Part shown: positions 24,504-33,635 of the stretch, piece by piece
Layout: each line of letters begins with the position of its first letter
Numbering within the stretch: the stretch's first letter is position 1
NCBI GenBank assembly: GCA_963618495.1
Contig: CAVESF010000024.1
Location: 1-33,635 of the forward strand
Length of the DNA: 33,635 bases
Direction of reading: 5' to 3'
Source: Apopatosoma sp963618495
GTDB taxonomy: Bacteria; Bacillota; Clostridia; Oscillospirales; CAG-272
Notes under the pieces: generated by a model
What the model was told of the DNA's origin: nothing
Database searches by the model: none
What the model saw: only the letters and a program-made list of their open reading frames with translations
Made by a program: the position numbers and the translations under genes

Positions 24504-26522
24504 TTACTGTCCGTTGAAAAACGGATTGTCTGGAAAATCGCTTTTTTTCTGCTTTGCTTCTTCCTCGCGGCGCAGGCGTTCTTTTTCATCGCGACGGCGA
24601 GCTTCCGCTTCCGCCTCTTCGCGCTTCTTGTTTTCCTCTTCGCTTCTGCGCTGTTTCTCTTCCGTAAGCTTGAGAATCTCTTCTTCGGAAGCGCCCTCGT
24701 CCATATAAGCCTTGAACTGAACATCATCCATCATTTCATGTTTTACAAGGAATTCGGCGATGAAATCGAGGCGCTCTCTGTTTTCGGAGAGGATGCGCTT
24801 TGCATTTGCATAAGCTTCATCGATAATCTTCTTGACTTCACGGTCGATGATTGCCGCCGTTTCATCGGAATAATCGCGTTCCGCGCTGAAATCTCTGCCG
24901 AGGAATACTTCATCGCTCGAGCTGTCGGAACCGAAATGAACATTGCCTATCACGTCGCTCATGCCGAGCTTGGTGACCATTTTTCTTGCCGTCTGTGTGG
25001 CGCGGAGAATATCATTTGAAGCACCGCCGGAAATATCGGCAAATACCAATTCTTCTGCCGCTCTGCCGCCGAGAAGCATCGTTATCTGCTCTTTCAGCTC
25101 ATTCTTATAAACGCTGAACTTATCCTCCTCGGGAACATTGAGCGTATATCCGAGAGCATTTCCGCTCGGGATGATAGATATCTGACGGACAGGGTCCTGC
25201 GTGGGCAGCATATGAGCGAGGATAGCGTGACCTGCCTCATGGTAAGCTGTCTTGCGCTTTTCTTCGGGCTTCATCTTCAGATTCTTCTTCTGTGTACCTG
25301 TCGTAATCTTGAGATAAGCCTCGCCTATATCGTTCATACCGATGAGAGCTTTCGACTTTCTTGCCGCCAGCAATGCCGCTTCATTGAGCAGGTTTGCAAG
25401 GTCGGCGCCTGTGAAGCCTACCGTGAGCTGTGCTACCTTAGCAAGATCGACTTCCTTTTCAAAGGGCTTATTTCTTGCATGAACCTTGAGTATTTCCTCT
25501 CTGCCGCGTATATCGGGATATCCGACTGTTATCTGCCTGTCAAAACGACCGGGACGGAGCAGTGCAGGGTCGAGTATATCGGGGCGGTTTGTCGCCGCCA
25601 TTACGATGACGCCGCTGTGACCGCCGAAGCCGTCCATTTCCACGAGCAACTGGTTGAGCGTCTGTTCCTTTTCGTCGTGGCCGCCACCGAGACCTGTGCC
25701 GCGGCGTCTGCCGACTGCATCTATTTCATCTATGAAAACGATAGCCGCAGGTGCTTTTCTTGCCGTATCGAAAAGGTCACGTACACGGGAAGCACCGACG
25801 CCGACATACATTTCCACAAAGTCGGAACCGGAGATGGAGAAGAAAGGCACGCCCGCCTCGCCCGCAACAGCCTTGGCAAGCAGGGTTTTACCCGTTCCGG
25901 GAGGACCTACAAGAAGCACGCCATGCGGAATTTTGGCACCCAGCTTCATAAATTTGCCCGGGTCACGCAGATATTCCACAACCTCGCGCAGTTCTTCCTT
26001 TTCTTCATCGGCGCCAGCAACATCGGAGAAATAAACGCGCGATTTCTCGTCCACGCCGTATTTCGCCTTCGCTTTGCCGAAGGAGTTTATCTTGCCGCCG
26101 CCGTTCACGCTTTTGGACATGAACACAAATATGACTATCATCGCGATTATAAGGAGCGCTGTCGGCAAAAACGAGAGGAAAATCGACATTCCCTCGTCTC
26201 GCGGCTCCTGAATTTCATATTTTTTCAGCGCGCGCTCTTCCTCGGGCAGTGCCTCCTGTTCGCGCAGATAAGAGTCTATCTGCTCAAAGAAGAGTCCCGC
26301 GTCGCGAAGCCGCTTTGTATAGGTTCCGCTTTCGGTCTTTATCCTCAGTTCGTTTTTATTTGTCAGCGTAAATTCGGAAACCTCGCCGCTTGTTATTTTT
26401 TCGAGAATCTCACTGTATGTCAGATTTTCAGCCTCTTTGCCGCCCGACATCCACATCACGGTAAATATGATTGCGAATATCAGAACCGCATAGAGGATAA
26501 TAGCCTTGACATTTATTTTCAT
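24504..26522 (-). CDS. ftsH: ATP-dependent zinc metalloprotease FtsH
   Basis: A 672-aa membrane-bound AAA+ protease that unfolds and degrades membrane and regulatory proteins as a hexamer. It has TM1 at about 8-25, an extracytoplasmic domain, TM2 at 111-134, Walker A GPPGTGKT near 206, Walker B IVFIDEIDA, and the second-region ATNRPDILDPALLRPGRFDR. The zinc site HEAGH is near 427, with the further ligand in GGASNDILRAT. The C-terminal 60 residues are an unusually charged Glu/Arg/Lys coiled-coil tail ending in NPFFNGQ. Length is typical for the family. GGAGGT precedes the ATG with good spacing on the minus strand. FtsH is the last gene of the minus-strand block, and a 128-nt gap separates it from the rhamnosidase-like gene, which suggests its own promoter. 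Confidence 0.98.
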   Translation of the reverse strand: MKINVKAIILYAVLIFAIIFTVMWMSGGKEAENLTYSEILEKITSGEVSEFTLTNKNELRIKTESGTYTKRLRDAGLFFEQIDSYLREQEALPEEERALKKYEIQEPRDEGMSIFLSFLPTALLIIAMIVIFVFMSKSVNGGGKINSFGKAKAKYGVDEKSRVYFSDVAGADEEKEELREVVEYLRDPGKFMKLGAKIPHGVLLVGPPGTGKTLLAKAVAGEAGVPFFSISGSDFVEMYVGVGASRVRDLFDTARKAPAAIVFIDEIDAVGRRRGTGLGGGHDEKEQTLNQLLVEMDGFGGHSGVIVMAATNRPDILDPALLRPGRFDRQITVGYPDIRGREEILKVHARNKPFEKEVDLAKVAQLTVGFTGADLANLLNEAALLAARKSKALIGMNDIGEAYLKITTGTQKKNLKMKPEEKRKTAYHEAGHAILAHMLPTQDPVRQISIIPSGNALGYTLNVPEEDKFSVYKNELKEQITMLLGGRAAEELVFADISGGASNDILRATQTARKMVTKLGMSDVIGNVHFGSDSSSDEVFLGRDFSAERDYSDETAAIIDREVKKIIDEAYANAKRILSENRERLDFIAEFLVKHEMMDDVQFKAYMDEGASEEEILKLTEEKQRRSEEENKKREEAEAEARRRDEKERLRREEEAKQKKSDFPDNPFFNGQ

Positions 26523-26584
26523 CTGTTACCTCCGCAAAGCAGTTACTTGTATTAGTTTTTCACCTGTGTCTCAAACTATCTTAT

Positions 26585-26593
26585 ATAATATCA
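26585..26593 (-). promoter_or_regulatory. Possible extended -10 promoter of ftsH
   Basis: On the minus strand TGATATTAT gives an extended -10 element (TG-N-TATTAT) about 60 nt before the ftsH start. I see no good -35 hexamer at the correct distance, so this is tentative. No terminator is evident in the same gap, and read-through from upstream genes is possible. Confidence 0.3.
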
Positions 26594-26650
26594 GATATTT
26601 TCGGAAAAGTATTGATATTTTGTAAACATTTCTGATAATTTTATGTAAAC

Positions 26651-28681
26651 TCAGGCGTTTTTATGAGTTTTGATAATCTTTTTGTCTTTTTCTATCGCAA
26701 ATTTCACATCGCCGAGGATAAGCGTGCCGCCCTCGCAGGTGCTGTAAACGGAAACCTCATCGCCGTTTATCTCGACATCGACATAGCCGCAGGGAAGCGG
26801 CACTCTGCCGCTGATACCCGTCAGTCCCGATGCCGAGGGAGCTACATCAAAGGTCTTGTATGCGGGCGAGGTGGGCTTGACGCCGAGGATATATTTGCCG
26901 AGCAGATATATCGGCGATGCGCCCCATGCATGGCAGAGGCTTCTGCCGTAGGGCTTACCGTACATGCGGTAGTGCTCTGCGCCCTCTTCATTCGGATCAA
27001 ACTGCTCCCAGATAGTGGTGGCGCCGAGTTTTATCATGCCGCCCCAGTAGGAATGGAGCATATCGAGCATATATTTCCGGTCGCCGAGCATGCACATTGC
27101 GTCCAGCTCGAAAAATTCGAAATAAGGCGTTGTTATCGGCGGGACATCCTTATTATTTATTACATCGCGTATGATTCTCTCCTTGCGTTCCTCGCTTGTG
27201 GTATCGAAGAGCAGGGCGAAAATGTTTGCATGGCGCGTCACATGGCGTTTGCCCGAGGTGTAGCTGTCGATAAAGGCACCTTTCTCCTCGTCCCAGAAAA
27301 GCTCGTTTGCCGCGCGACAGAGGCGCTCCGCTTTCTCATCATAGACGCTCGTATCCTCGCCCATGAGAGCGGCGCATTTTGCCATGGTGCGGTATGTATG
27401 GATAAGCAGCATCTGCTCCGCCGCCTGCGGACCCTCGGTGTCAAAGGTCGTCCAGTCGATGAAAGTCCAGTCGCCGCGCTTGCCGCATACTATGCCGCGC
27501 TCATCGCATCTTGTCTCGATAAAAGCCATCATTGTTTTCATCTTCGGATAGATGAAGCGGACGAAATCCATATCGCCCGTATGAAAATAGTAGTCATAAA
27601 CAGAGCATATCCAATAGAAGCTGTAGTCGAGTATCGTATTTGTATGCTGTGTTGTCGGTTCGTTTCCGCGAAGCCCTATAATCGTGCGCTTGACGCTGTC
27701 ATTATCAAAGAAGAGATAATAATTTACGTAGTAGCTCTGATATGCATCTCCGCTCCAGAGCCAGCCGTCACGCTTGATGCCGTCGAGATAACCCTCGCGT
27801 GTATTGAGGTGGAGCGTATATGCCGAGACATCCCATATTCTGTTTATCAGCTCGTCGTCGCAGCGGAAAGCGCCCTTGTATTCGAGCGGGATATATTCAT
27901 AGTCGCAGGAGATATCATAGGAAATATCCTCGTCATCGAAAACATAGATATAGCGGAATGCGCGCTTCTTGAAGGTCATTTTCTTCTCCGCGGGGTCGAG
28001 ATAATCCGTCAGCGGAACATTATCGCTCATATCGAGTGCCTCTGCTTTGCTCTCACCGTAATTGAAGCGGACAGGCTTGCCGCCGCAGGCGCGGATATTT
28101 TCAAAGATAAGCGGGCCGTATGTCTCTTTTCCGAAATCATAGAGCGTGCCTCCGTTTATTTTCTCGCTTGCAACCGGATAAATGCGCTCGTATGAAAATC
28201 TGAATATCTCGGGATTGTCGGAAAGTGCGGTATACCAGTCACTGCATCCCGCTGGAAAATCCTCTCCCGCGCCGAGCGAAGCGCCGCTCCAGCTCGAATC
28301 GGAGGCAAACGTATCGCCGAGCACATAAGCGCAGGGAAGCCCGCCGAGCTTTTCCACATTCACCTTTATGAAATTTCTGCCAGGTGTGAGCGTGACTTCC
28401 TCACCGAGCCTGTATTTTTTCGCTTTTCTCCTCGTTTTGCCATCGGGAATCTGCTCGTCGTACTGAACCGTGACATATCCTCTGCCGTTTGCATAGGCTG
28501 TCATTTTCTCTTCTTTATCCAGTACTGCTATTTTATAGAAAAGCGCCGTGGGGCGCGGCGCGTCCACACGCCACATCGGCACATACAGATCTATGCCGTA
28601 CTCCTCGCGGCGCAGATTCTGCTTCATCGCGTGATAAATTTCAAAATCGCCGCCGTACCATATCCATTTTGACTTTGCCAT
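26651..28681 (-). CDS. GH78-like alpha-L-rhamnosidase, cytoplasmic
   Basis: A 676-aa protein with an N-terminal beta-rich part, an (alpha/alpha)6 barrel at about 280-600 and a C-terminal beta domain. The barrel carries GH78-type segments: YLDGIKRDGWLWSGDAY near 300 (the family's general-acid region), GDWTFIDW near 400 with aromatic substrate-platform residues, TTIWEQFDP near 557, and LCHAWGASPIYLL. GH78 enzymes remove terminal alpha-L-rhamnose from glycans, glycosides and flavonoids. No signal peptide is present (MAKSKWIWYGGD), so it would act on imported substrates. GGAGG precedes the ATG. It lies 24 nt after uvrA on the same strand and may share its transcript. A related six-hairpin glycosidase with another substrate remains possible; the exact sugar is inference. 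Confidence 0.8.
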   Translation of the reverse strand: MAKSKWIWYGGDFEIYHAMKQNLRREEYGIDLYVPMWRVDAPRPTALFYKIAVLDKEEKMTAYANGRGYVTVQYDEQIPDGKTRRKAKKYRLGEEVTLTPGRNFIKVNVEKLGGLPCAYVLGDTFASDSSWSGASLGAGEDFPAGCSDWYTALSDNPEIFRFSYERIYPVASEKINGGTLYDFGKETYGPLIFENIRACGGKPVRFNYGESKAEALDMSDNVPLTDYLDPAEKKMTFKKRAFRYIYVFDDEDISYDISCDYEYIPLEYKGAFRCDDELINRIWDVSAYTLHLNTREGYLDGIKRDGWLWSGDAYQSYYVNYYLFFDNDSVKRTIIGLRGNEPTTQHTNTILDYSFYWICSVYDYYFHTGDMDFVRFIYPKMKTMMAFIETRCDERGIVCGKRGDWTFIDWTTFDTEGPQAAEQMLLIHTYRTMAKCAALMGEDTSVYDEKAERLCRAANELFWDEEKGAFIDSYTSGKRHVTRHANIFALLFDTTSEERKERIIRDVINNKDVPPITTPYFEFFELDAMCMLGDRKYMLDMLHSYWGGMIKLGATTIWEQFDPNEEGAEHYRMYGKPYGRSLCHAWGASPIYLLGKYILGVKPTSPAYKTFDVAPSASGLTGISGRVPLPCGYVDVEINGDEVSVYSTCEGGTLILGDVKFAIEKDKKIIKTHKNA

Positions 28682-28705
28682 TTTTTATTTTCCTCCGAAA
28701 ATTTA

Positions 28706-31573
28706 TTATTTATTTCTTTTTGTTTTTGTTTTATCCGATTTTTTTGCATTTGCTTCGAAAATCCGCCGCAGATACTGACCTGTATATGATTTTCCGCAGG
28801 CGGCTACCGCTTCGGGTGTGCCGCAGGCAACGACCGTGCCGCCGCCGTCTCCGCCCTCGGGACCCATATCTATGATATAGTCCGCCGTTTTTATCACATC
28901 GAGGTTATGCTCTATTACAATCATGCTGTTTCCACCGTCGCAGAGCTTGGAAAGAACCTCCAGCAGCTTTGCCACATCGGCACTGTGCAGTCCCGTCGTC
29001 GGCTCGTCGAGTATATACATCGTTTTACCCGTGCCTCGCTTGGCAAGCTCCGTCGCCAGCTTCACGCGCTGTGCCTCGCCGCCCGAGAGAGTTGTCGATG
29101 ACTGACCTATCTTGATATAGCCAAGACCTACATCGTAGAGCGTCTGGAGCTTTTTGCGTATCTTCGGCACGCCGTCAAAGAAGGAAAGCCCTTCCTCAAC
29201 GGTCATTTCGAGAACCTCATATATATTCTTGCCCTTGAATTTCACTTCGAGCGTATCGTGATTGTATCGCTTGCCGCCGCAGACATCGCAGGTGACATAG
29301 ACGTCGGGAAGAAAATGCATTTCTATCTTTTTCACGCCGTCGCCTTCGCAGGCTTCGCATCTGCCGCCGCGGACATTGAAGCTGAATCTTCCCGCCGTAT
29401 AAGCTCTCGCCTTGGCGTCGGGCGTCATTGCGAAAAGCTCGCGTATATCGCCGAAAAGTCCCGTATATGTCGCCGGATTGCTCCTCGGCGTGCGCCCTAT
29501 CGGACTTTGATCTATGGAGATGACCTTGTCGAGGTTTTCCGTGCCGTCTATGCGGTCGTGCTTACCTGGGTAGGTAAAGGCACGGTTGAGCTTCTTTGAG
29601 AGCACGGGCAGGAGGATGGAATTTATCAGCGAGGATTTTCCTGAGCCGGAAACTCCCGTGACGCAGACGAACATCCCGAGCGGGATTTTCACATTGATAT
29701 TTTTGAGATTGTTCTCCCTCGCGCCGAAAATCCCGAGAAAAGTTCCGTTTCCGCTTCTCCGCTTATCGGGAACGGGAATCTCCAGCCTGTGCGCGAGATA
29801 AGCGCCCGTTATCGAGGCGGGATTTGCCATTATTTCCTCCGGCGTGCCGCAGGCGACTATCTCACCGCCGCGCACACCGGCACCAGGACCTATATCGACT
29901 ATATAATCGGAGGAGAGCATGGTCTCCTCATCGTGCTCTACAACGATAAGGCTGTTGCCCACATCACGCAGTCGCTTCAGCGTATCTATGAGCTTGCCGT
30001 TGTCGCGCTGATGCAGACCGATGCTCGGTTCATCGAGGATATACAGCACGCCGACAAGCGAAGAGCCTATCTGCGTGGCAAGGCGTATGCGTTGCGCTTC
30101 GCCGCCCGAGAGCGTTCCTGCCTTGCGCCAGAGCGTGAGATAATCAAGTCCCACACTGCGCAGAAAACCGAGGCGCGAACGTATCTCCTTGAGTATTTCC
30201 TTTGCTATGAGAGCTTCTGTATCGGTGAGTTTCAGGTTTTCAAAGAAATCTAGTATCGCGTTTATATTCATCGAGCAGAGCTCGTAGATATTCTTCCCGC
30301 CGACGGTTATCGCCAGCGATTCGGGACGCAGACGCTTGCCGCCGCAATCGGGGCAGGGGATGAAATCCATAAATTCATCGTAGTAGTCCGATTCCGAGGG
30401 ATACTGATTCATGCGCTGAGCGATGATATTCACTATACCCGCGTATGTCGTATTCTGCCTGTGAGCCATGCCGCCGAAAACGCGGACTACATTGTAGATC
30501 TTGTCTCCAGTGCCGTAGAGCAGGGCTTTGAGTGCCTCATCGGACATCTTGCATATCGGCGTGTCTATGGTATAACCGTATGCGGCGCAGACCTGCATTA
30601 TGAGCGGACCGTTCCATGAGGCTTCCTCAATGGTTTTGAAGCCGTTTACGGCGATGGCGCCGCCGCGCAGGCTTTTTCCCGTATCGGGGATTATTTTCTC
30701 GGCGCTGACCGTTTTCAGCTCGCCCATACCCGAACATTTTTCGCAGGCGCCGAACGGGTTATTGAATGAGAACATCCGCGGCGATATCTCGCCTATGCTC
30801 ACTCCGTGCTCCTCACAGGCGTAGTTCTGGGAAAATTTCATCTCTTCCTTTGTCTCGGGGACGAAAACGCTTGCCAGTCCTCCTGCGAGCGAGAGCGCCG
30901 TTTCCAGCGAGCCCGCGAGACGCGAACGCACCTCGGGCTTCATCACGAGTCGGTCTACCACTATATCTATATTGTGCTTGATGTTCTTTTCGAGCTTCGG
31001 CAATTCGTCGAAATCGTAGACATAGCCGTCCACGCGGGCGCGGACATAGCCGTTTTTCCGCGCGTCATCGAAAACTTTCTCATGCATACCCTTTTTGCCG
31101 CGCACAACCGGAGCGAGCAGGAGAAATTTTGTTCCGTTTGGCAGAGCCATTATTTTTTCTATTATTGTATCGGTCGATTGGCGCAGGATTTCCTTGCCGC
31201 AGATGTGGCAATGCGGAATGCCTATGCGCGCATAGAGCAGGCGGAGATAATCGTATATTTCCGTCACCGTGCCGACGGTGGAACGCGGATTTTTTGAGGT
31301 GGTTTTCTGGTCTATGGATATCGCGGGGGAAAGCCCCTCGATGAAGTCCACATCGGGCTTGTCTATCTGACCGAGAAACATACGCGCATATGAGGAGAGC
31401 GACTCCACGAAGCGCCTGTGTCCCTCGGCGTATATCGTATCAAAGGCGAGCGAGGATTTGCCGGAGCCCGAAAGCCCCGTGAAAACGACGAGCGAATCGC
31501 GCGGTATGCGCAGTTCCACATCCTTGAGGTTATTCACCCTCGCGCCTTTAACATGAATTTCTTTTGCGGGCAT
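28706..31573 (-). CDS. uvrA: UvrABC excinuclease subunit A
   Basis: The 955-aa damage-recognition ATPase of nucleotide excision repair. It shows two ABC-type halves: Walker A GLSGSGKS at 33-40, signature LSGGEAQRIRLATQ near 490 with YILDEPSIGLHQRDN, Walker A GVSGSGKSS near 641, and signature LSGGEAQRVKLATE near 832 with YILDEPTTGLH. The zinc modules are CEEHG with CEKCSGMG in the first half and CEACEGDG with CDVCGGKR near 741-765 in the second. UvrA dimers load UvrB at lesions. It follows uvrB by 36 nt with an AAGG site, so the two form an operon in the usual order. Full length. Confidence 0.98.
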   Translation of the reverse strand: MPAKEIHVKGARVNNLKDVELRIPRDSLVVFTGLSGSGKSSLAFDTIYAEGHRRFVESLSSYARMFLGQIDKPDVDFIEGLSPAISIDQKTTSKNPRSTVGTVTEIYDYLRLLYARIGIPHCHICGKEILRQSTDTIIEKIMALPNGTKFLLLAPVVRGKKGMHEKVFDDARKNGYVRARVDGYVYDFDELPKLEKNIKHNIDIVVDRLVMKPEVRSRLAGSLETALSLAGGLASVFVPETKEEMKFSQNYACEEHGVSIGEISPRMFSFNNPFGACEKCSGMGELKTVSAEKIIPDTGKSLRGGAIAVNGFKTIEEASWNGPLIMQVCAAYGYTIDTPICKMSDEALKALLYGTGDKIYNVVRVFGGMAHRQNTTYAGIVNIIAQRMNQYPSESDYYDEFMDFIPCPDCGGKRLRPESLAITVGGKNIYELCSMNINAILDFFENLKLTDTEALIAKEILKEIRSRLGFLRSVGLDYLTLWRKAGTLSGGEAQRIRLATQIGSSLVGVLYILDEPSIGLHQRDNGKLIDTLKRLRDVGNSLIVVEHDEETMLSSDYIVDIGPGAGVRGGEIVACGTPEEIMANPASITGAYLAHRLEIPVPDKRRSGNGTFLGIFGARENNLKNINVKIPLGMFVCVTGVSGSGKSSLINSILLPVLSKKLNRAFTYPGKHDRIDGTENLDKVISIDQSPIGRTPRSNPATYTGLFGDIRELFAMTPDAKARAYTAGRFSFNVRGGRCEACEGDGVKKIEMHFLPDVYVTCDVCGGKRYNHDTLEVKFKGKNIYEVLEMTVEEGLSFFDGVPKIRKKLQTLYDVGLGYIKIGQSSTTLSGGEAQRVKLATELAKRGTGKTMYILDEPTTGLHSADVAKLLEVLSKLCDGGNSMIVIEHNLDVIKTADYIIDMGPEGGDGGGTVVACGTPEAVAACGKSYTGQYLRRIFEANAKKSDKTKTKRNK

Positions 31574-31609
31574 TTTTGTACCTTCTTCTTAATTTTTGCT
31601 TCTTTTGCG

Positions 31610-33568
31610 TTATTTTCTTATCTTTGCTATCGTATCGCGCAGATATGCCGCGCGTTCGAAATCGAGCGACTTCGCCGCCGCTTTCATTTCGCCCGTGAGC
31701 TTTTCTATGAGCGCACGCCGCTCGGATGCGGACATTTTACCCTCCCCCGCACGCGTGAGATCGTCCTTGGAGGAAATCTCTATCGGGTCGCGGATATCTT
31801 TCTTTATCGTTTTCGGGACGATGCCGTGTTCCTTATTGTAGGCTTCCTGTATCGCGCGGCGGCGCTCCGTTTCGTCTGTAGCCGCTTTCATCGAGCGCGT
31901 CACCGTATCGGCATACATGATAACGGCGCCGTTTTCGTTTCGCGCCGCTCTGCCTATCGTCTGGATAAGAGAGGTCTCACTGCGGAGCAGTCCCTCTTTA
32001 TCAGCATCGAGAATGGCGACGAGCGATACTTCGGGGATATCAAGACCCTCGCGGAGCAGATTTATGCCGACAAGCACATCAAAAACACCAAGACGCAGGT
32101 CGCGTATTATTTCCATGCGCTCCATGGAGTCGACATTGTGATGAATATAGCGCACTTTTATCAGGTTCATTTCGAGATATTCGCAGAGATCCTCCGCCAT
32201 CTTCTTCGTGAGCGTGGTGACGAGTGTGCGCTCGCCGCGCTCCGTGCGCTTTCTTATTTCGCCCATCAGGTCGTCTATCTGACCCTCAAGCGGGCGCACC
32301 TCTACCTTCGGGTCGAGCAGTCCCGTCGGGCGGATTATCTGCTCTACCATGCGGCAGGAATGTTCCTTTTCGTATTGCGCAGGTGTCGCTGAAACGAAAA
32401 TAGCCTGATTTATCTTCTCCTCAAATTCATGGAAGAAGAGCGGGCGGTTGTCAAAGGCACTCGGCAGACGGAAGCCGTAATCCACGAGATTCTTCTTTCG
32501 CGCGTAGTCGCCGCCGCTCATGCCGCGCACCTGCGGCAGTGTGACATGCGATTCGTCTACGAAAAGCAGAAAATCCGAGGGAAAATAATCGAGCAGGGTA
32601 TACGGCGTTGAACCTGCGGGTCTGCCCGAGAGCACACGGGAATAGTTTTCCACGCCGGAGCAGAAGCCGACTTCGCGGAGCATTTCGAGGTCGTATTTTG
32701 TGCGTTCCTCTATGCGCCGCGCTTCGACAAGCTTGCCCTCACTCTCGAAAAATGCGATGCGCTCGCGCATTTCGCGCTCTATTTCGGCAAGCGCCGCCTC
32801 GCGCTTTTCCGCAGATGTGGCATAGTGAGAGGCGGGATATATCGCATAGTAGGAGAAACGGCGCAACACCTCGCCCGTCACCGTGTCTATCTCGGCGATG
32901 CGCTCTATCTCGTCATCGAAAAATTCGATTCTTATCGACGCCTTGCCCGAGGCGGGCATTATCTCAAGCACATCGCCGCGGACGCGGAATTTGTCGCGCT
33001 CGGGGGAGATATCATTGCGCTCGTAGCTTATGGCGATGAGCTTTCGTATAAGGTCGTCGCGGTTCATTTTCATGCCCTCGCGCACGGCGACGACGAGCGA
33101 ACGGTATTCCTCGGGGTCGCCGAGCGTATATATGCACGAAACGGAAGCGACGATGATGACATCTCTGCGCTCAAAAAGCGCCGAGGTGGCGCTGTGACGC
33201 AGGCGGTCAATCTCGTCGTTGACGGAAGAATCTTTTTCTATATATAAGTCTCTGCCGGGGATATAAGCCTCCGGCTGATAATAATCGTAGTATGAAACGA
33301 AATATTCCACGGCATTGTCGGGGAAAAATTCGCGGAATTCGCCACAGAGCTGTGCCGCGAGCGTTTTGTTATGAGAGAGAACGAGCGTCGGGCGGTTGCA
33401 GGCGGCGATGATATTTGCCATGGTAAAGGTCTTGCCGCTTCCCGTGATGCCGACGAGACTCTGAATCTTATCGCCTGCGAGAACGCCGCGCGAGAGCGCT
33501 TCTATAGCCTGCGGCTGGTCGCCTGTCGGCAGAAATTTGCTCTTCAGCTTAAATATGCTTTCGCTCAC
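31610..33568 (-). CDS. uvrB: UvrABC excinuclease subunit B
   Basis: The 652-aa damage-verification helicase-like subunit of nucleotide excision repair. It shows Walker A GITGSGKT (40-47), the YDYYQPEAYIPGRDLYI region of the damage-probing beta-hairpin, DESH near 338, the motif V/VI segments NLLREGLDIPEVSLV and QTIGRAARN, and a C-terminal UVR domain (about 617-652, LDFERAAYLRDTIAKI) that contacts UvrC and UvrA. The start is GTG at 33568, with GAAGG about 9 nt upstream on the minus strand. The protein is full length, and uvrA follows directly. Confidence 0.98.
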   Translation of the reverse strand: MSESIFKLKSKFLPTGDQPQAIEALSRGVLAGDKIQSLVGITGSGKTFTMANIIAACNRPTLVLSHNKTLAAQLCGEFREFFPDNAVEYFVSYYDYYQPEAYIPGRDLYIEKDSSVNDEIDRLRHSATSALFERRDVIIVASVSCIYTLGDPEEYRSLVVAVREGMKMNRDDLIRKLIAISYERNDISPERDKFRVRGDVLEIMPASGKASIRIEFFDDEIERIAEIDTVTGEVLRRFSYYAIYPASHYATSAEKREAALAEIEREMRERIAFFESEGKLVEARRIEERTKYDLEMLREVGFCSGVENYSRVLSGRPAGSTPYTLLDYFPSDFLLFVDESHVTLPQVRGMSGGDYARKKNLVDYGFRLPSAFDNRPLFFHEFEEKINQAIFVSATPAQYEKEHSCRMVEQIIRPTGLLDPKVEVRPLEGQIDDLMGEIRKRTERGERTLVTTLTKKMAEDLCEYLEMNLIKVRYIHHNVDSMERMEIIRDLRLGVFDVLVGINLLREGLDIPEVSLVAILDADKEGLLRSETSLIQTIGRAARNENGAVIMYADTVTRSMKAATDETERRRAIQEAYNKEHGIVPKTIKKDIRDPIEISSKDDLTRAGEGKMSASERRALIEKLTGEMKAAAKSLDFERAAYLRDTIAKIRK

Positions 33569-33599
33569 GGATATCGCCTTCTTTCATTTTTCGGATATA

Positions 33600-33635
33600 T
33601 TATTTCGGTTCGCCGTCGTTTAACGCATCGAGAAT
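33600..33635 (-). CDS. Possible C-terminal end of an upstream gene (partial)
   Basis: On the minus strand the frame is open from the window edge and reads ILDALNDGEPK then TAA. It ends about 30 nt before the uvrB start, a spacing consistent with the last gene before uvrB in an operon. Eleven codons are too few to identify the product. An S41-type carboxyl-terminal protease is a common neighbour, but that is only a guess. Confidence 0.25.
   Translation of the reverse strand: MLDALNDGEPK

Noticed and set aside
25212..26555. 447-aa plus-strand open frame opposite ftsH
   Set aside because: It is antisense to a secure ftsH, has no ribosome-binding site and shows Cys/Arg/His-rich composition typical of a shadow frame.
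26523..26650. Terminator after the rhamnosidase-like gene
   Set aside because: Only a GTTTACA direct repeat is visible on the minus strand; no stem with a T tract.
26663..28195. 510-aa plus-strand open frame opposite the rhamnosidase-like gene
   Set aside because: Antisense shadow of a gene with family motifs, and no ribosome-binding site; the length reflects the GC-skewed codons of the real strand.

Overview
The window looks like a chromosomal segment of a Gram-positive, gut-type Clostridia member (Bacillota, most like Ruminococcaceae/Oscillospirales). The reasons are strong GGAGG ribosome-binding sites before almost every gene, TTG/GTG starts, exported proteins with positively charged signal peptides, C-terminal membrane anchors with Lys-rich tails, and CxxC-rich repeat proteins of the kind common in gut Firmicutes. 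The taxonomic call is inference. There is no rRNA, CRISPR array, integrase or transposase.

Region 1 (1-6452): a hairpin terminator, then a well-formed promoter driving a TetR-family regulator, a 1,725-aa secreted beta-helix/Ig-like/CxxC-repeat protein translationally coupled to it by ATGA, and a 45-aa peptide gene. A degenerate tRNA-Asn(GTT)-like sequence follows at once, then a strong terminator.

Region 2 (6453-24493): a roughly 17.6-kb, all-plus-strand cluster behind an extended -10 promoter. It encodes a 7-TM protein, a PrsW-family intramembrane protease, a 427-aa membrane-anchored protein built of six beta-prism-like repeats, three tandem paralogues (748, 758 and about 741 aa) with one shared architecture, a beta-helix surface protein with GGAI/FxxN repeats, a 1,538-aa expanded relative with about 14 beta-prism-like repeats, a signal-anchored protein with two internal repeats, a small zinc-ribbon membrane protein and a 14-codon leaderless-looking ORF. 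A perfect 19-bp palindromic bidirectional terminator ends it. This cluster is the best candidate for an undescribed system. The repeats resemble in pattern the MABP beta-prism (an ITDI strand, a DLN/NLN turn, a YLxY strand). A PrsW-type protease and a 7-TM partner head the operon and could regulate or process the exported proteins.

Region 3 (24504-33635, minus strand): housekeeping genes, read in the order uvrB, uvrA, a GH78-like alpha-L-rhamnosidase without signal peptide, and ftsH. The last codons of a further gene may lie at the window edge. The accessory plus-strand clusters converge on this conserved block at the shared terminator.
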